A stretch of 64,000 nt of DNA from Erythrocercus mccallii (taxonomy: Eukaryota > Chordata > Aves > Passeriformes > Dicruridae): positions 1 to 64,000 of the forward strand of contig VZRG01001643.1 of the NCBI GenBank assembly GCA_013397435.1. Direction: 5' to 3'. A model generated the notes under the pieces. That model was not told the origin of the DNA, made no database searches, and saw only the letters and a program-made list of their open reading frames with translations. The position numbers and the translations under genes were made by a program. This document shows positions 38,337 through 49,155 of the stretch, piece by piece (positions within the stretch are counted from its first letter, which is position 1; each line of letters opens with the position of its first letter).

Positions 38337-38442
38337 CCGTGGATAGCGTGGATAGAGTGAGGTTCGTAATGGTATCGTCCTTCCTGGTGGCGCATGTCAA
38401 TTGGCAAAGGAGCGTGGAAGGCCGGAAAAATGTGCTGCGGCA
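38337..38442 (-). CDS. GLI2: GLI2 exon, probably second coding exon (PIDMRHQEGRYHYEPH)
   Basis: This 106-base exon encodes a completed Val followed by 34 codons and two bases of a Gly codon. Its translation contains PQHIFPAFHAPLPIDMRHQE and then GRYHYEPHSIHAIH, a very conserved piece of the GLI2/GLI3 N-terminal repressor region. The acceptor is a polypyrimidine tract (visible as the A-run at 38461-38471 on the plus strand) followed by CAG; its AG lies opposite 38443-38444. The donor GTAAGT lies opposite 38331-38336. Entry phase is 1 (G|TG = Val) and exit phase is 2 (GG|G = Gly), which joins exactly to the exon at 12739. Mammalian GLI2 has L-L-P-P where this has I-F-P-A, an ordinary ortholog difference. 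The preceding exon, with the ATG, was not found in 38443-64000. Confidence 0.96.
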
Positions 38443-39010
38443 CTGTTATGGGGAATAGAAGAAAAAAAAAAGGGACTTCAAAAACTTTTTCTTCCCTTTT
38501 AAAACAATTTCAAAGGCACTAAATCTCCATGAATTTCAGAGCAAGAGCAGTGCAAGACAAGGGGTCCTCATGATATCAGCTCTATCATACACCAGAGAAG
38601 TGGAATGAATAAATAATCAAAGTCATGCGGAAAAATCCTACATCTTCGACATAAAAGATCTCCAACAGGGTTTTTGACAAAGACAAGCAGCCAAGCGCTC
38701 TTTGAACTTGAGGAGATTATAGCAAGCACCAAGGAAAACTAGACTTGCAACGCAAATCAGACTCAACAGAGCCTGGTGGGATCCAGACCTGCATCGTCCC
38801 TCAAGCCCGGATTGGCAGCAAACACTGTTCCTGAAGGTCTGTACACACAAGTTGGAAATATTTACCTAAAAATATAACAGCAAGAGCAGCGCTAAAGCAG
38901 AATGTCTAGGCAGTCAGAAGAGGCTCAGAAGTGCCTACTGCCAGGTTCTGAGAGAGGAGCTCAAATTGCTCTCACTTGTAATCACTTGAGGCCCTATTTT
39001 TTATTCATTT

Positions 39011-39265
39011 GAGAAGCTTGTTTCATCTTTGATGGAAAGATAAAGTGGTCTCAAAAGGCAGCGAACACCTACATTGACTTATTAAATCTACAGGTTTTAA
39101 TATTTATTATTGACCCCAAAAGTTAACGGCGAGAATATTTGAGTGAGTTGAGCTGATGGAAAATTCATCAGGTTATTTCTCCTCACCACCCCCGACAACG
39201 CTGCCTGGCCGCCTGGGCCTTTCCTGCTAAAATTACAGAAGCTAAAGAAATAGAATTAGCAGAGC
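39011..39265. promoter_or_regulatory. Candidate conserved non-coding element just upstream of exon 38337-38442
   Basis: CTTTGATGG (TCF/LEF-like), AGATAAAG, GGTTTTAATATTTATTATTG and ACCCCAAAAGTTAACGG are followed by a C-rich block and AAATTACAGAAG. The texture (mixed AT and GC, no repeat) resembles deeply conserved intronic enhancers. Not tested. Confidence 0.4.
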
Positions 39266-41689
39266 CTTGATAGCGATACCGCACAACCACAACAGCAATC
39301 CCATACAATCACCCTCTGAGAGGCTCCGCGCATCTGTAAAGATGCCCCTTTCTACATCTGTGGCAGTGACCAGCTTAAATGTAAAAGGCTGGTCTTGCTC
39401 TGCTTTTATAAACGGTCAGAACTTCTTAATTAAAAATTCCTGGTATTGTTGCAGGTTTTACCACTCTTTCTCTGGTTTCTTAGCCTTTTGAACTGGAGAC
39501 AAAAAATAAAACAAATCCAACCTCCTAAGCGAGCAATTCAAAACCCAGCCTGTGCTCAGTATTTCACTGTAACTTGCCTCTGTGACAGGTACCATCTCTC
39601 TGGAGACTGGGGAAGCACCATCCAAAACCAAAGTGTCAAGGCTTGGGCCAACTCTCTTGCTGTCGCTCAGTAAACTTCAGAAATGCCAAACTCTTTTTCT
39701 ACAAAAGACTTAAAATTCAGCCTTTTGCCTCTGTGACTCCAGCTGCACCAGAGCTACGCCGACTCTGTCCTGTGGGGCTGTGCTCCGCTCGGGTCCATCG
39801 TGCAAAGCCTGCGTGTAATCCTCATATACGTCTTTCCCGGCATATCAGCGAGAGGATCTGTGGCTCCTACTCCCATTGCAACGCTCAATCCCTAAGCACA
39901 GCGCGGCACAGGCGCGTCAGCCAGGCTGCTGGGAGAGGTGAGAGACTACACAAAAACAACCCTCCTGCCAACTCTGCTGAAAGGCGTTAAGCTAAGGTAG
40001 TCGGTGTGGAAAGTATTTAAGGCTCCGCAGCAGACTTGCTCTCTGGGCTCCAGCAAAGGGCTGGCACCTCACACTACCTGATACACTGGGAGCATTTTTG
40101 CAGCTTGCCTAATGTCAAGACACAGTAGAGTAACTGTTAACCACGTCCCCCGCTTCTGCCCCCCTCCCCTCCTCTCCCAGAAGCAGCTCAGGGAAAGAAT
40201 GAACTTGGATCCTTTAGGATTTGCTTTTGCAGAAGGAAGATTCAGCCTTTAACTGTCCTCAGTGAGGACGACCTGTTACATAAGGACACTTGTAGGGAGT
40301 CTTCATTTTAAGAGGCAACCAGTGTTTTTCCAGATCAAAAACACACCAGAGTCTAGCTGTCACAGCCCATCCCCTGCTCACACAGCACAGTAAATCCTCT
40401 GGTCTCCCCAGATCATGCTCAGCTCAGCCTAGGCTGGCAGACACCTACAGCTGCTGTCCTCCTCCCTGGGGACACTGCTGTTTCCTGGCCCACAGCTGCT
40501 ACCACAACCCATGGCTGCTGGGAGACCAGAGGGAGTCGAGCTTTTACATCATCACATACAAAGCATGGTCACAAAATCAACTGTCCCTGCACAGAATCCA
40601 GTGGCAAATAACACAAATATCTGTTCCAGCCTGAGCCCCTAGACTGGGCTTCCTGCAGTGCTCACCCTGTATTTATGCTGTACAAATAAACGAAAAGGAG
40701 CAAGAAAACTTCTGTGATCCTGGAATCAACCCGAATTGCTGCTGGTGGCATCCGTATAGGTAAAGATCAGCAACCTCCCAAAATAGGGTGGTCACTCTGC
40801 CTCTAATGGACAGGTCTGAGGCTGAGTTAATCCCCAGAATGCAGGAGAGTGAGAGCTGACCTGGGCTGAAACTGTATTGGCCACAGCAGCTGAGTTTTAA
40901 CGATGTGGAGAAGTCACCCTAATCCTTTGGCCTGTTCCCTAGGGCAATTTAGTTTATTAATAATGATAAAAGTTCTAAAAAGAGGTAAAACTGAGTATCT
41001 TAAAAGCTAGGCCATGTTTTATTTTGTACCTATGCATTTCTACATGATTGATTGCTGAGATAACACTGGAAATTTCTGTGCTAAAAGAGTCTCTCCTTGT
41101 CACTCAGAAGAGCTGGGAAACAGAAAACATGGGTTGTTAGCTGCCTGGCCTCCTTTCCTAGCTATCTGTTGATATAAAATTGACACCTGAAGAGAATTTC
41201 TCCCTCCTCACACTTCTGACTGATTATTAATGGGAGAAAAATTTCCACGAACTTCCTCCTTCCCACTGCACTCTTGGTTTGTTTTTAGCATTTCAATCTA
41301 TTTGGCCCATGGGAAGCTCAGCAATGCCTCTGCCTTTGGTATCTGTTTCACACCCCCAATTTCAACCCCACCATGGTGCCCTGTGCTTTGCTGCCACTAA
41401 GGGCAAGGGTTAGTTTTTTTGACATCCCTTTGCAACATTCCCCTTCATGACTTCCCCTCTGCTTCCCTGCCTGGGAGCACCAGCCAAGCCTACAGGCTAC
41501 TGGCTGGTACTGTTAATTTTTATTCTCTTCCAGGTGCTTGGTCAGAAATAATGAATGGTTTTATAGGCAATCAACTACCAATTCATAAACGTCAGCCTGG
41601 CTCTGCTTCTTGTTCCCACCCCTCCAGAAGAGGACTGTGAGCTGGCAGCAGGACAGCAACGCACACACTGTTAACAAAGATGGATGCTT

Positions 41690-41960
41690 TACAGATACGA
41701 GTTAAAAAGACAATTATATTCAATTACTTCAAGTAAGTTACGGTGATGTATTCCTGAATAGCCACGCGAAGGGCAATATGATGATTAGGGCAATGAATTT
41801 GCCAACTTTAATCTAATCAAGGCAATCTTTTGTTTAGCATTATCTGCTTTGCAGTGGCAGAGGATTTACCAAACCCAAGCAATCTTTGTAGATTTAACCC
41901 CAAAGCTGCCCAATTAGAGCTAATGATGATTGCTTTACACAAGAGGGAGGGAGATTTTAG
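41690..41960. promoter_or_regulatory. Candidate conserved non-coding element
   Basis: GACAATTATATTCAATTACT, CAAGTAAGTTACGG, CTTTAATCTAATCAAGGC, CCCAATTAGAGCTAATGATG and other TAAT/ATTA cores are dense over 270 unrepeated bases. This is homeodomain-site-like density. Confidence 0.42.
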
Positions 41961-43454
41961 TAGGAGGCCCGGGGAAAGCTTTTCCCCAGGAAAAGGTTGT
42001 GCCCTACCAAGCCATGCAGTGCAATACTCTGAGGCACAAAGGCACGACATAGCCCCTCCAAAAGTTCCCAAGTACTGGAACCACAGATAAACATTTTCTC
42101 TGGTTCCTGCCGAAGGAAGAGAAAGCCTAAGAACACATCAAAAGCAGCACTCAAGGGGCAGGGACAATGAGAGAACAGTGTGTTTTGCACAGAAATGACA
42201 CAGTTCTACACCAAGGCGGTGGCTCACAGCTCCCAGGGTGAAGCAGGGCAGCAGAGCACAGGGCACACGCAGGAGGCCCCACCTTCCACCCCACCGGGGC
42301 TCCGGCAGGAACGTGTCTGCTCCGCCGCGCCATTTGATAAGGGGGAAGACGCTGCTACCTGTCCCCACTTGTCAGAGCCGATTTTCTGGCCAAGGTTTAT
42401 GAGCAAGACACAGACCTCCCACTGCTGTATTCTCATCCTTGTCTATTCAAAGGCCAGCCAAGCAACCCTCTGGGCTTCAAAGAGAAAAGATAGGAGGCAG
42501 AAATGCAGGTTTAAAGGGGATGTCCCTTTGCTGAAAATCCCAGGAATCAGGGAGGGAGGCATCAGAAACAGCCCTTATTTGAGGATGATGCAGGCTTTTG
42601 ATTATCTCTACAGATAAACCTGTGCTTCAACAGAAACACAGACTGCTATGGGTTTGCATAGCGAGCAAAAGAGCTGTTTTGACATCACTCAGAGTAGCAC
42701 CTATTTTTGAGTTCAGAAGTGAGAATTAGGAAGGGTCTAGCAAGCTATTCTATTCCAAATACTTCAGGTTACAAGTTTGCAGGGGAAAAAAAAAAAGAAA
42801 TCAGACCCCATGACACTGAAGTGGGTTTCATTTGCAGTTTGTGTTGACAAAAACAATTCAGAAAGCCCTTGGGAAAGGACTTAAAGAAATTGCCACTTGC
42901 AATTGTGGTGCTGCAACAAGACTAGCTGGGAAGAGACCTTGAGAAGGCCCCCCCACACACACCCTTGGTACCACACAGACTGTATGGGCTCCCCATGCTG
43001 TATCTGAAGCACATATGAGTTGTGCAGGCCACCCTATGGGCTAAAAAATATACAGCTCTCCTATGGGCGTCCAAGAGTCTCTTGGAGGAATAAGCAGTCC
43101 AGCTGTAAATAGGCTTCTTTGCCATCAGAAATAGTGCATAAATATTTTGAATCAACAGTAAAAGTCATTTGTGGTGGACAAAAGGTAAAATATCACTGGA
43201 CAATTCAGTACCTATTGTGATTTTCTCAACAAATCTGTAAAAAAGACCCCATTAAAATGGACATTTTATAAAAGAGGAAACACAAATTCTGATTTCTTGA
43301 GATGCTTTTGGTTTGATTTCCTATGGAGTCAGTGATGCATGGGACACAGCTTTCATAAAGGGATCACAATCTCCCTTGTGAGGACTAACAAAGCTTCAGC
43401 TCTCTTTAGGAAGGGAAGAAAACATGCAATTGAAACACAGTTCTGTTTTTTAAC

Positions 43455-43540
43455 TCGAGAGGGGCTGAAGCAGGCTAATGTAAAATAACTTGCACAAGTC
43501 TACACAGTCAAACAAGAGCAGGATGCCAATGAACCTCAAT
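43455..43540 (-). repeat. Old MIR-family SINE fragment, antisense
   Basis: The block with AATAACTTGCACAAGTCTACACAGTCAAACAAGAGCAGGATGCCAATGAACC (read in pieces) matches the reverse complement of the MIR core, where 'taacttgcccaaggtcacacag' is followed by 'agagc.ggat..gaacc'. A second similar phrase, ACATTTTATAAAAGAGGAAAC at 43261-43281, lies about 200 bases upstream and may belong to the same interrupted copy. Confidence 0.5.
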
Positions 43541-44460
43541 CACAGCAGGCAGAAACTGCAACTTTATCAACCTTATCTTGAAAAGGCTTCAGAGCCCTGA
43601 GTACTGGACTGATTTGTGTTTGCGGGCAAAAAACTTTTCCAGACACCAGCTCACACTCTCCTATCACTGCAGTGTCATTAGCAGCTGTGCATAAGCAACT
43701 GACAGAAAAAATGGGAAAGGGATGTCCCAGAGGATGCTCGTGAGATTTCACCAGTTCTTTCACAGGTGAACTGAGCTGTGCTGTCATCCCTCCTGCTGGG
43801 GAAGGTGGGATGCCGCCTGGTGCGACACAGCAGCTTACAGCAACTTTTGCTTCTGGTTTTTTTTTTTCTCCCAGGTCCAGCTTCTTTGAAAAAGAAAATA
43901 GTAAAACAATGCATATCTGCAAAGGCCCTTCTTGCTGCCCGTATTTTCTCCCAGATGTCCAAATCTCACTCTCTTTCTCAAGAACAAGGTTAAGGTACAA
44001 CAAACATGAAGTGTTCTTCACTCAGTAATCTCCCAGGGAAGCCCAAAGCATCAAGTGAGAAAGAAATCTTAGGCAGCATTCGTTTTTCATGTTACAATTT
44101 TTAACATCCCAATTTTACTCATCCACAGTATATATTTAAAGAGATCTATCTTGGCATCCAACAAACACAGTGGCTGGGAAAGAGCAAAGACAGGCCTGTG
44201 CTTTGTTCCCCAGCTTTCCTGTGGTGATTTTCCTCACATCAGAGCTCTCCTAGAGTTGGTGGGTTCTAAGCATCCCTGGACAGTCTCATTGTGTGAGCAG
44301 GGGAGGCAAACCCAGCCCGGAGCGACTGAGTCTGTGTGTGGTTACTTGACTCCCTTTGATAGTCCCTCCTGGGCGTTTCACTGTTGTATTTGGATGGCCG
44401 CCCCTCTGGCAAAGCGCTGCAGGACTGTAGGTGTCAGCAAGGGAGATGTTTTTGTGTTTG

Positions 44461-44640
44461 TGTGACGTCCCCAGAATAATGATCTAGCTGTTTAAGTGAG
44501 CTGAGCGAATGAATGAGCACAAGAAAAACATCTTCACTGAAAGCGCAGCCAAAGTTAATGCACCATTAATAATGGTCTGGGTGAATTATTGGAAGGGATA
44601 ATAGGCCTGGGGTCAGGGAAGGTCTAAGACAAAGAACAGG
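44461..44640. promoter_or_regulatory. Candidate conserved non-coding element
   Basis: GTGACGTCC (CRE-like) begins a run containing AATAATGATCTAG, AAAGTTAATGCACCATTAATAATGG and GGTGAATTATTGG. It has high homeodomain-core density and no repeat, and the flanks on both sides look like ordinary intron. Confidence 0.42.
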
Positions 44641-45117
44641 GAAAATTGGGTCACAGAAACATGACAGAGCAGATCACGCTGATGCGTCTGTGGGATTCTC
44701 CTCGGATGAAGTCATATACCACCATACAGAATATTAAGGGCTTTGCAGAGACAGCCATTCCCAGAACCACCACTCAGATCAATATGGGAAGGAGCAGGAA
44801 CAGACACACAAGGCTACAGTGACTGCCTCTTAGTCTCTCTTTGAGAGATTCACTTTAATGTTGTTTAGCTACTTTGCAAAAGACACCGTGTGTCTCCCTC
44901 AAAAAAGGATATTTATGCAATGGCTAATTACACCAGTCTGAGAATTTTCTAAGCATAGAGAGGTGTCTGGGCAAGAGTGTCCCTTTCCTGAATGGCTGCA
45001 CCATGCATTTCACAAAAAACTACCTGAGGTGATTGCAGCTCTGTTTTTCTGCCTCCAAAATTGAGGAAGGAGCTGCAACCCCTACTCCTGCCCCATCAGC
45101 TGCCTGTCTTCACGACA

Positions 45118-45256
45118 CTAAATTACTAACCTCGCTTTGTCAGAATTTCCCTTCTTTAAAACAGAGATAATAATACTTCTCTACCTCAGAGGTTTAGTTA
45201 ATGTTTATACAGCACTTTAAAAATGATGTGGTAATTAAGTGCTCAGTATTATTATA
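45118..45256 (+). repeat. Old MIR-family SINE fragment, sense
   Basis: The sequence runs AAATTACTAACCTCGCTTTG, CCCTTCTTTAAAACAGAGATAATAATACTTCTCTACCTCAGAGG, GTTAATGTTTATACAGCACTTT and AATTAAGTGCTCAGTATTATTAT (quoted in pieces). This follows the sense 3' two-thirds of MIR: 'cttaacctc..tgt..', 'aaaatgg.gataataatacctacctcacaggg', 'taaagcactt' and 'aagtgctcaataaat'. It is the best MIR match in the window. Confidence 0.72.
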
Positions 45257-46126
45257 TCAACGTCTATAATGATTCCAGCAGACAGCACTATAAACAGGGC
45301 TGCACCATGCCTACTTTCCTTTTGTTTGGCTTGTTAGCATTTGGTTTGGTTTTCATACAGCATACTTCAATTATTAGTGGTTAATTATTCTGTTGTTTTA
45401 TTACCTGCTCAATGGCTTTGACAAAAATAAAAGAGGAACTACACAAGAAGAAGAATAGAAAATATTCATTTTGGCCCACTGGGAACATTATAGCAAGAAG
45501 AAGCAGGAGGCAGGCCCCCACCAGCTCACCTGGGAAGACCTCTCTCCTGCCCCAGGCACTACAGACCATTTTGAAATACATCCAGCCAGCTGTTGCCACC
45601 CAAAGGGATGCAGAACAAGTTTTCTCTTCTTATAACAAAACTAATGGAGAAAGATGGTGGTAGCCTGATTTACAAAACGATGTTTTTCAGACAATGCACA
45701 TCGGGATGTTGGAGAAGATGACATGCTTAGTTTAAGAGTGAGTTGGGTACAGCATCCCATCCAGATAAGAAATAAAGATCACACAACTAACTTCTGTTGG
45801 GCAAACAGCTCAAGTAATGGTAAATACCCTGTAGGAGAGTTGGAAGGAGAAGGGGCTTTGCTGGGATGCAGATATGTGAAAAGTAAACAAGAAATAATAA
45901 AAAATACATTGCCCTTCAGCTACAAAATCACAAAAAATAATGCCTTGTAAGGTATTATTTTACTGACATCTCAAAGCACCTGTAGGACACAGTCGGAGTG
46001 ACTTCACACTCAGAGAAGTTGGGGTGCAGTGAGGAGCAGAGGATAAGGCTTGTCTCTCCACTTCAGTACTGCTGGAGCCCCTGCATGCACCTCACTAGCA
46101 CAGACAGACCCAGGAGCCGTTGGGTT

Positions 46127-46162
46127 TCCTGCAGGGAAACACTTTCCCTGCAGGGACACACT
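46127..46162 (+). repeat. Duplicated CCTGCAGG-containing 17-mer
   Basis: TCCTGCAGGGAAACACT is followed at once by TTCCCTGCAGGGACACACT. The two units are near-identical direct repeats, and each contains the palindrome CCTGCAGG. The pair also folds as an inverted repeat (CCCTGCAGGG is self-complementary). Confidence 0.85.
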
Positions 46163-48169
46163 TCGGATGCACATGTGGGCACTTACTTGACACAGAATAA
46201 AGCCCATTCCTGGGGTTACCTGCATAATAAATACCATTATTGAATCCATGAAAGATAGCAAACATCTCCCTCAGGCACTGCAAATGACAGGTTGTCCCTC
46301 TCTTCCATCCCAGAGGAAACTGCCTCGGATGCAATTACAATAACCATCCATCCTCTTGGGGATGGCCCAGAGGAGCTTATCCTCTTACAAAGTTTATTCT
46401 ACTGTTTCAGCTGAGGTGGAAGAACAACAACAACAAAAAAAGTCATTTGAAGATGCTGAGGGGTGCCTTTACCCAGCCCCTGCCTAGGCCAGAGGCACTG
46501 CTGGCTCCTGGCAAGCCCAAACAGGGCTCTGGTGGCTGGAATACATTTCAGCCCTGCCGCTGCTCCTGCGATCGGGCAGCGCTGCTGGGCCACGGGCAGT
46601 GTCCGACAGCCGGGCGGCTGCCGAGCGAGCCGGCTCTTGCAGCTGGGATGGGGCGAGATTAGATCAGCGAGCTCCCCCCGCAGCCCCGTGGCCAACTCCA
46701 GGCAACACTGAAGGAATTTGCCCATAAATTTCCTCTCCACCCCAAAAAGAAGACAGCGCTCTTAAATGAACTCAGGCCCTAATGGAAGTAGGATATTCTT
46801 GTTCAACTCAATGTCTAACCCATCCTGAAGTTCCTGGCAGCTCCACTCAGCTCTCTCCCATGCACTGCCAGACCTTTGATAAGGGCATTAAAACTGTCAG
46901 CCTTTTCCTGGGCAAAAGAGATGGAACAATTACAGTGAGGCTAAAAATGGCCTTTCCCTCTACATGGAAAATTTAGATTAAAAATTGAAGAGTTCATTGA
47001 CATTTTCTATAAGAACACAGAATTGTCGTTAAAAAATCAAACCCTGAAATTCCTTCGTTGCTATCTACCATCTCCAAACTCAGCATGAGCTGCTTTCCTG
47101 CCTCATCCTCCAAAGGAGCAGGGATAGCTGCTGCTGGCAGGGACATGAGTACCCCAGGAATCTTTTCAACATGCTGCCATACAGCAGCTGGCTTTGCAGC
47201 ACCCTTCTTTTGTGACCAAAAATGGGGCATTTCACTTCTTGGTGATAAAACAGAAATTTTCTGAAGCCTGCTGATATGGGAAGTCCTGTATTTGGTTCTG
47301 CAAAACAGGTTGTACCCAAAATTTTCGAAAATTTCAAAATGGTGTAGGGAGATGAATACATTCAGGTCTGTAGAAGTATTTTCAAACATTCAGATCAGCA
47401 TTTGTGCATGAAGGCAATGAACTATCTATTATTCTGCAAGAATTCCTGGGGTCCTCAGGTTACTGATAAGTGGCAGCCTTAGGGGGACAAACCATTATTT
47501 TTTATACCTCTGGGAAGAATAAATAAGATGAAAGCAGAGCTCTCCTGCAGCCAGGAGGAACCCCACAAGCACAAGGAAGTCCCGCAGTGGGGTGCCCAAA
47601 CACCAAATCTCTGATGGCTTTTCGAAGAGCAGTAATTAGAAAAGTCCCTTGATCAGCCTTGCTGCCACCAGCCACCTTCTTCAATCCCAAATAGCTGGAG
47701 CTGGGAGAAGCTTTAAGGCAGAACAGTTTTTCATCAGTTAGTGTTCCACAGGTACCTGCACCCTCTGTAAGAAGCAGCACAGAAGAGATTAAGATGGTTT
47801 AAGATCTATTATATTTTGTAAGAACATGGAAGCGATGAAGTTGAAACGCCTTGACTTTATTTCAACAATATCTGCTGAAACAGATTTGAAAGAGACTGCT
47901 GAGCATTTGTGCTTCCTGGAAAATTAAAAAGAAATCAAAATTGCCCTTCTCTGCTAAATAAGCCCTGAATTCTTTGGGACACAATGAAATCTGAAACAGC
48001 AGCAGTGCACGTTTCCATTGCAAAGGAAACCCGCTCCACTCACACATCGCTGCTGGAGAAGTAGCAGGATGCCAATCCCACCTGGGATGTACCAGTCTAC
48101 CCCACCTGATCAGGAGTTTCTACATCCATGCTGAGCATTTCCAGAGTGAGACTTTCCCACTAGTGCTAG

Positions 48170-48580
48170 CTTTGTATTAGCTGAGTAAAGCGATATGACC
48201 ACCAAATGGCAGAAAAGAAACCCAAAAGGAAAGGCCTAATGCAGCTTATTAATTCCACAGGTGAGCTGCAAATGATGAGAGTCTTGAAAATCATTTAATT
48301 GCCAGGCTGTCAGGCCAAAATGTGTTTTGAGGACGCTGCCAATTTGACAGTTATTAACAAACAAAGAGGCCACAAGCCCTGACTGCACCGAGATCCTTGT
48401 TATTTCTACTCATGTGCCACCTCCCAACAGGAAGTACTTAATAAGAATAATATCCCGAAAGGCCAACCTACGGCAGTGCAATTAAAAAGCTTTTCTGTCT
48501 CACGTTGAGGGGAGAAAAAAAAATGAGGGGGAAATTAAAATCAGACAGGAAATTCCACTAGAACAAGCTAGCTTATGTCC
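48170..48580. promoter_or_regulatory. Strong candidate conserved non-coding element
   Basis: A 400-base unrepeated block with TGTATTAGCTGAGTAAAG, GCTTATTAATTCC, ATCATTTAATTGCC, TTTGACAGTTATTAACAAAC and TACTTAATAAGAATAAT. It ends near CAATTAAAAAGC before a purine tract. By eye it is one of the most enhancer-like stretches of the window. Confidence 0.45.
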
Positions 48581-48609
48581 TAATAACACAGGATTGTGCC
48601 AACTCCTGC

Positions 48610-48668
48610 AGAAAGTAGAGGAGAGGAAGAAAAAAAGAAGGAAAAAAAAGAACAGAAACAGAGAAAGA
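48610..48668 (+). repeat. Purine-rich (GA/GAAA) low-complexity tract
   Basis: A long run of A and G with almost no pyrimidine. A second such tract is at 48918-48964. Together they produce lysine/glutamate-rich open frames on the plus strand that are not genes. Confidence 0.85.
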
Positions 48669-48917
48669 GAAAAGCAGCCCTCTAGACTGACTCAGATCTG
48701 AGGCTACACTGTGGTTCGGCTGCGGCTGCAATTCTAAAGGGAGAAAGGCAGCACAAGCAAATAAAAGGCGGTTTGCTTTTCAAGTAAGTTGCTGTTATAT
48801 GATGTAACTCTTGTATGAAAGCGCGGCCACTGCTGCTTTGTTGAGAAAAGACACAGCCTGATAAGCTCGAAGGACCAGATGGATCTTGGGGCTTGTTCTC
48901 CCAACAGCTGCTGCCAG

Positions 48918-48964
48918 AGAACGGAAAGAAGAAAAAGAAAAAGAAAAAAAAAAGAAGAAAAATC
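48918..48964 (+). repeat. Purine-rich (GAAAAA)n tract
   Basis: AAGAAAAAGAAAAAG-type repeats. This is the source of a spurious Lys-rich frame at 48879-49181. Confidence 0.85.
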
Positions 48965-49106
48965 TCAACCAGGAAGGAAGAAATCCCGGCACGCGAGGGG
49001 CAGGCAGGGAGGTGGGGCAGACCAGATGGTGGCTCAGCTTGTGCCTGCCTGGACAGGCAGTAAGAGAAAAATTAATTTGTCAAAAACTTCTATGAAAACT
49101 TGTAAG

Positions 49107-49155
49107 GAGAGACATTTTCCACAAGTTATAGGAAGAGATATTTTCCACAAGTTAT
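49107..49155 (+). repeat. 26-base tandem duplication around TTTTCCACAAGTTAT
   Basis: GAGA(C/T)ATTTTCCACAAGTTAT occurs twice with a period of 26 bases. The two copies differ at only one or two positions, so the duplication is young. Confidence 0.9.

Larger units (their letters stand above)
1113..38442 (-). other. GLI2: GLI2 gene, partial span (four internal coding exons and their introns)
   Basis: GLI2 is the main activator-type GLI zinc-finger factor of Hedgehog signalling. It cycles through the primary cilium, is held by SUFU, and is processed or activated before entering the nucleus. Seen here: four minus-strand exons whose joined translation follows the GLI2 N-terminus in order, with no stop or frameshift. 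GLI2 rather than GLI3 or GLI1 is indicated by the segment EHLKERGLFGLP, which I recall from GLI2 but not from GLI3, and by SLIRLSPHPAGPGESPF. Missing from the window are the initiator exon (right side, higher coordinates) and the zinc-finger and C-terminal activator exons (left side). The introns extend off both ends, so the gene probably covers the whole window. There is no sign of a pseudogene: introns are retained and splice sites are intact. Confidence 0.96.

Noticed and set aside
43858..43878. T-run followed by CTCCCAG on the plus strand, resembling a splice acceptor.
   Set aside because: No plausible coding exon follows and it is opposite to the GLI2 strand. Isolated acceptor-like strings are common.
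43536..44021. 161-codon minus-strand frame.
   Set aside because: It overlaps an old SINE-like fragment and a poly-pyrimidine tract, has competing frames on both strands, and shows no domain.
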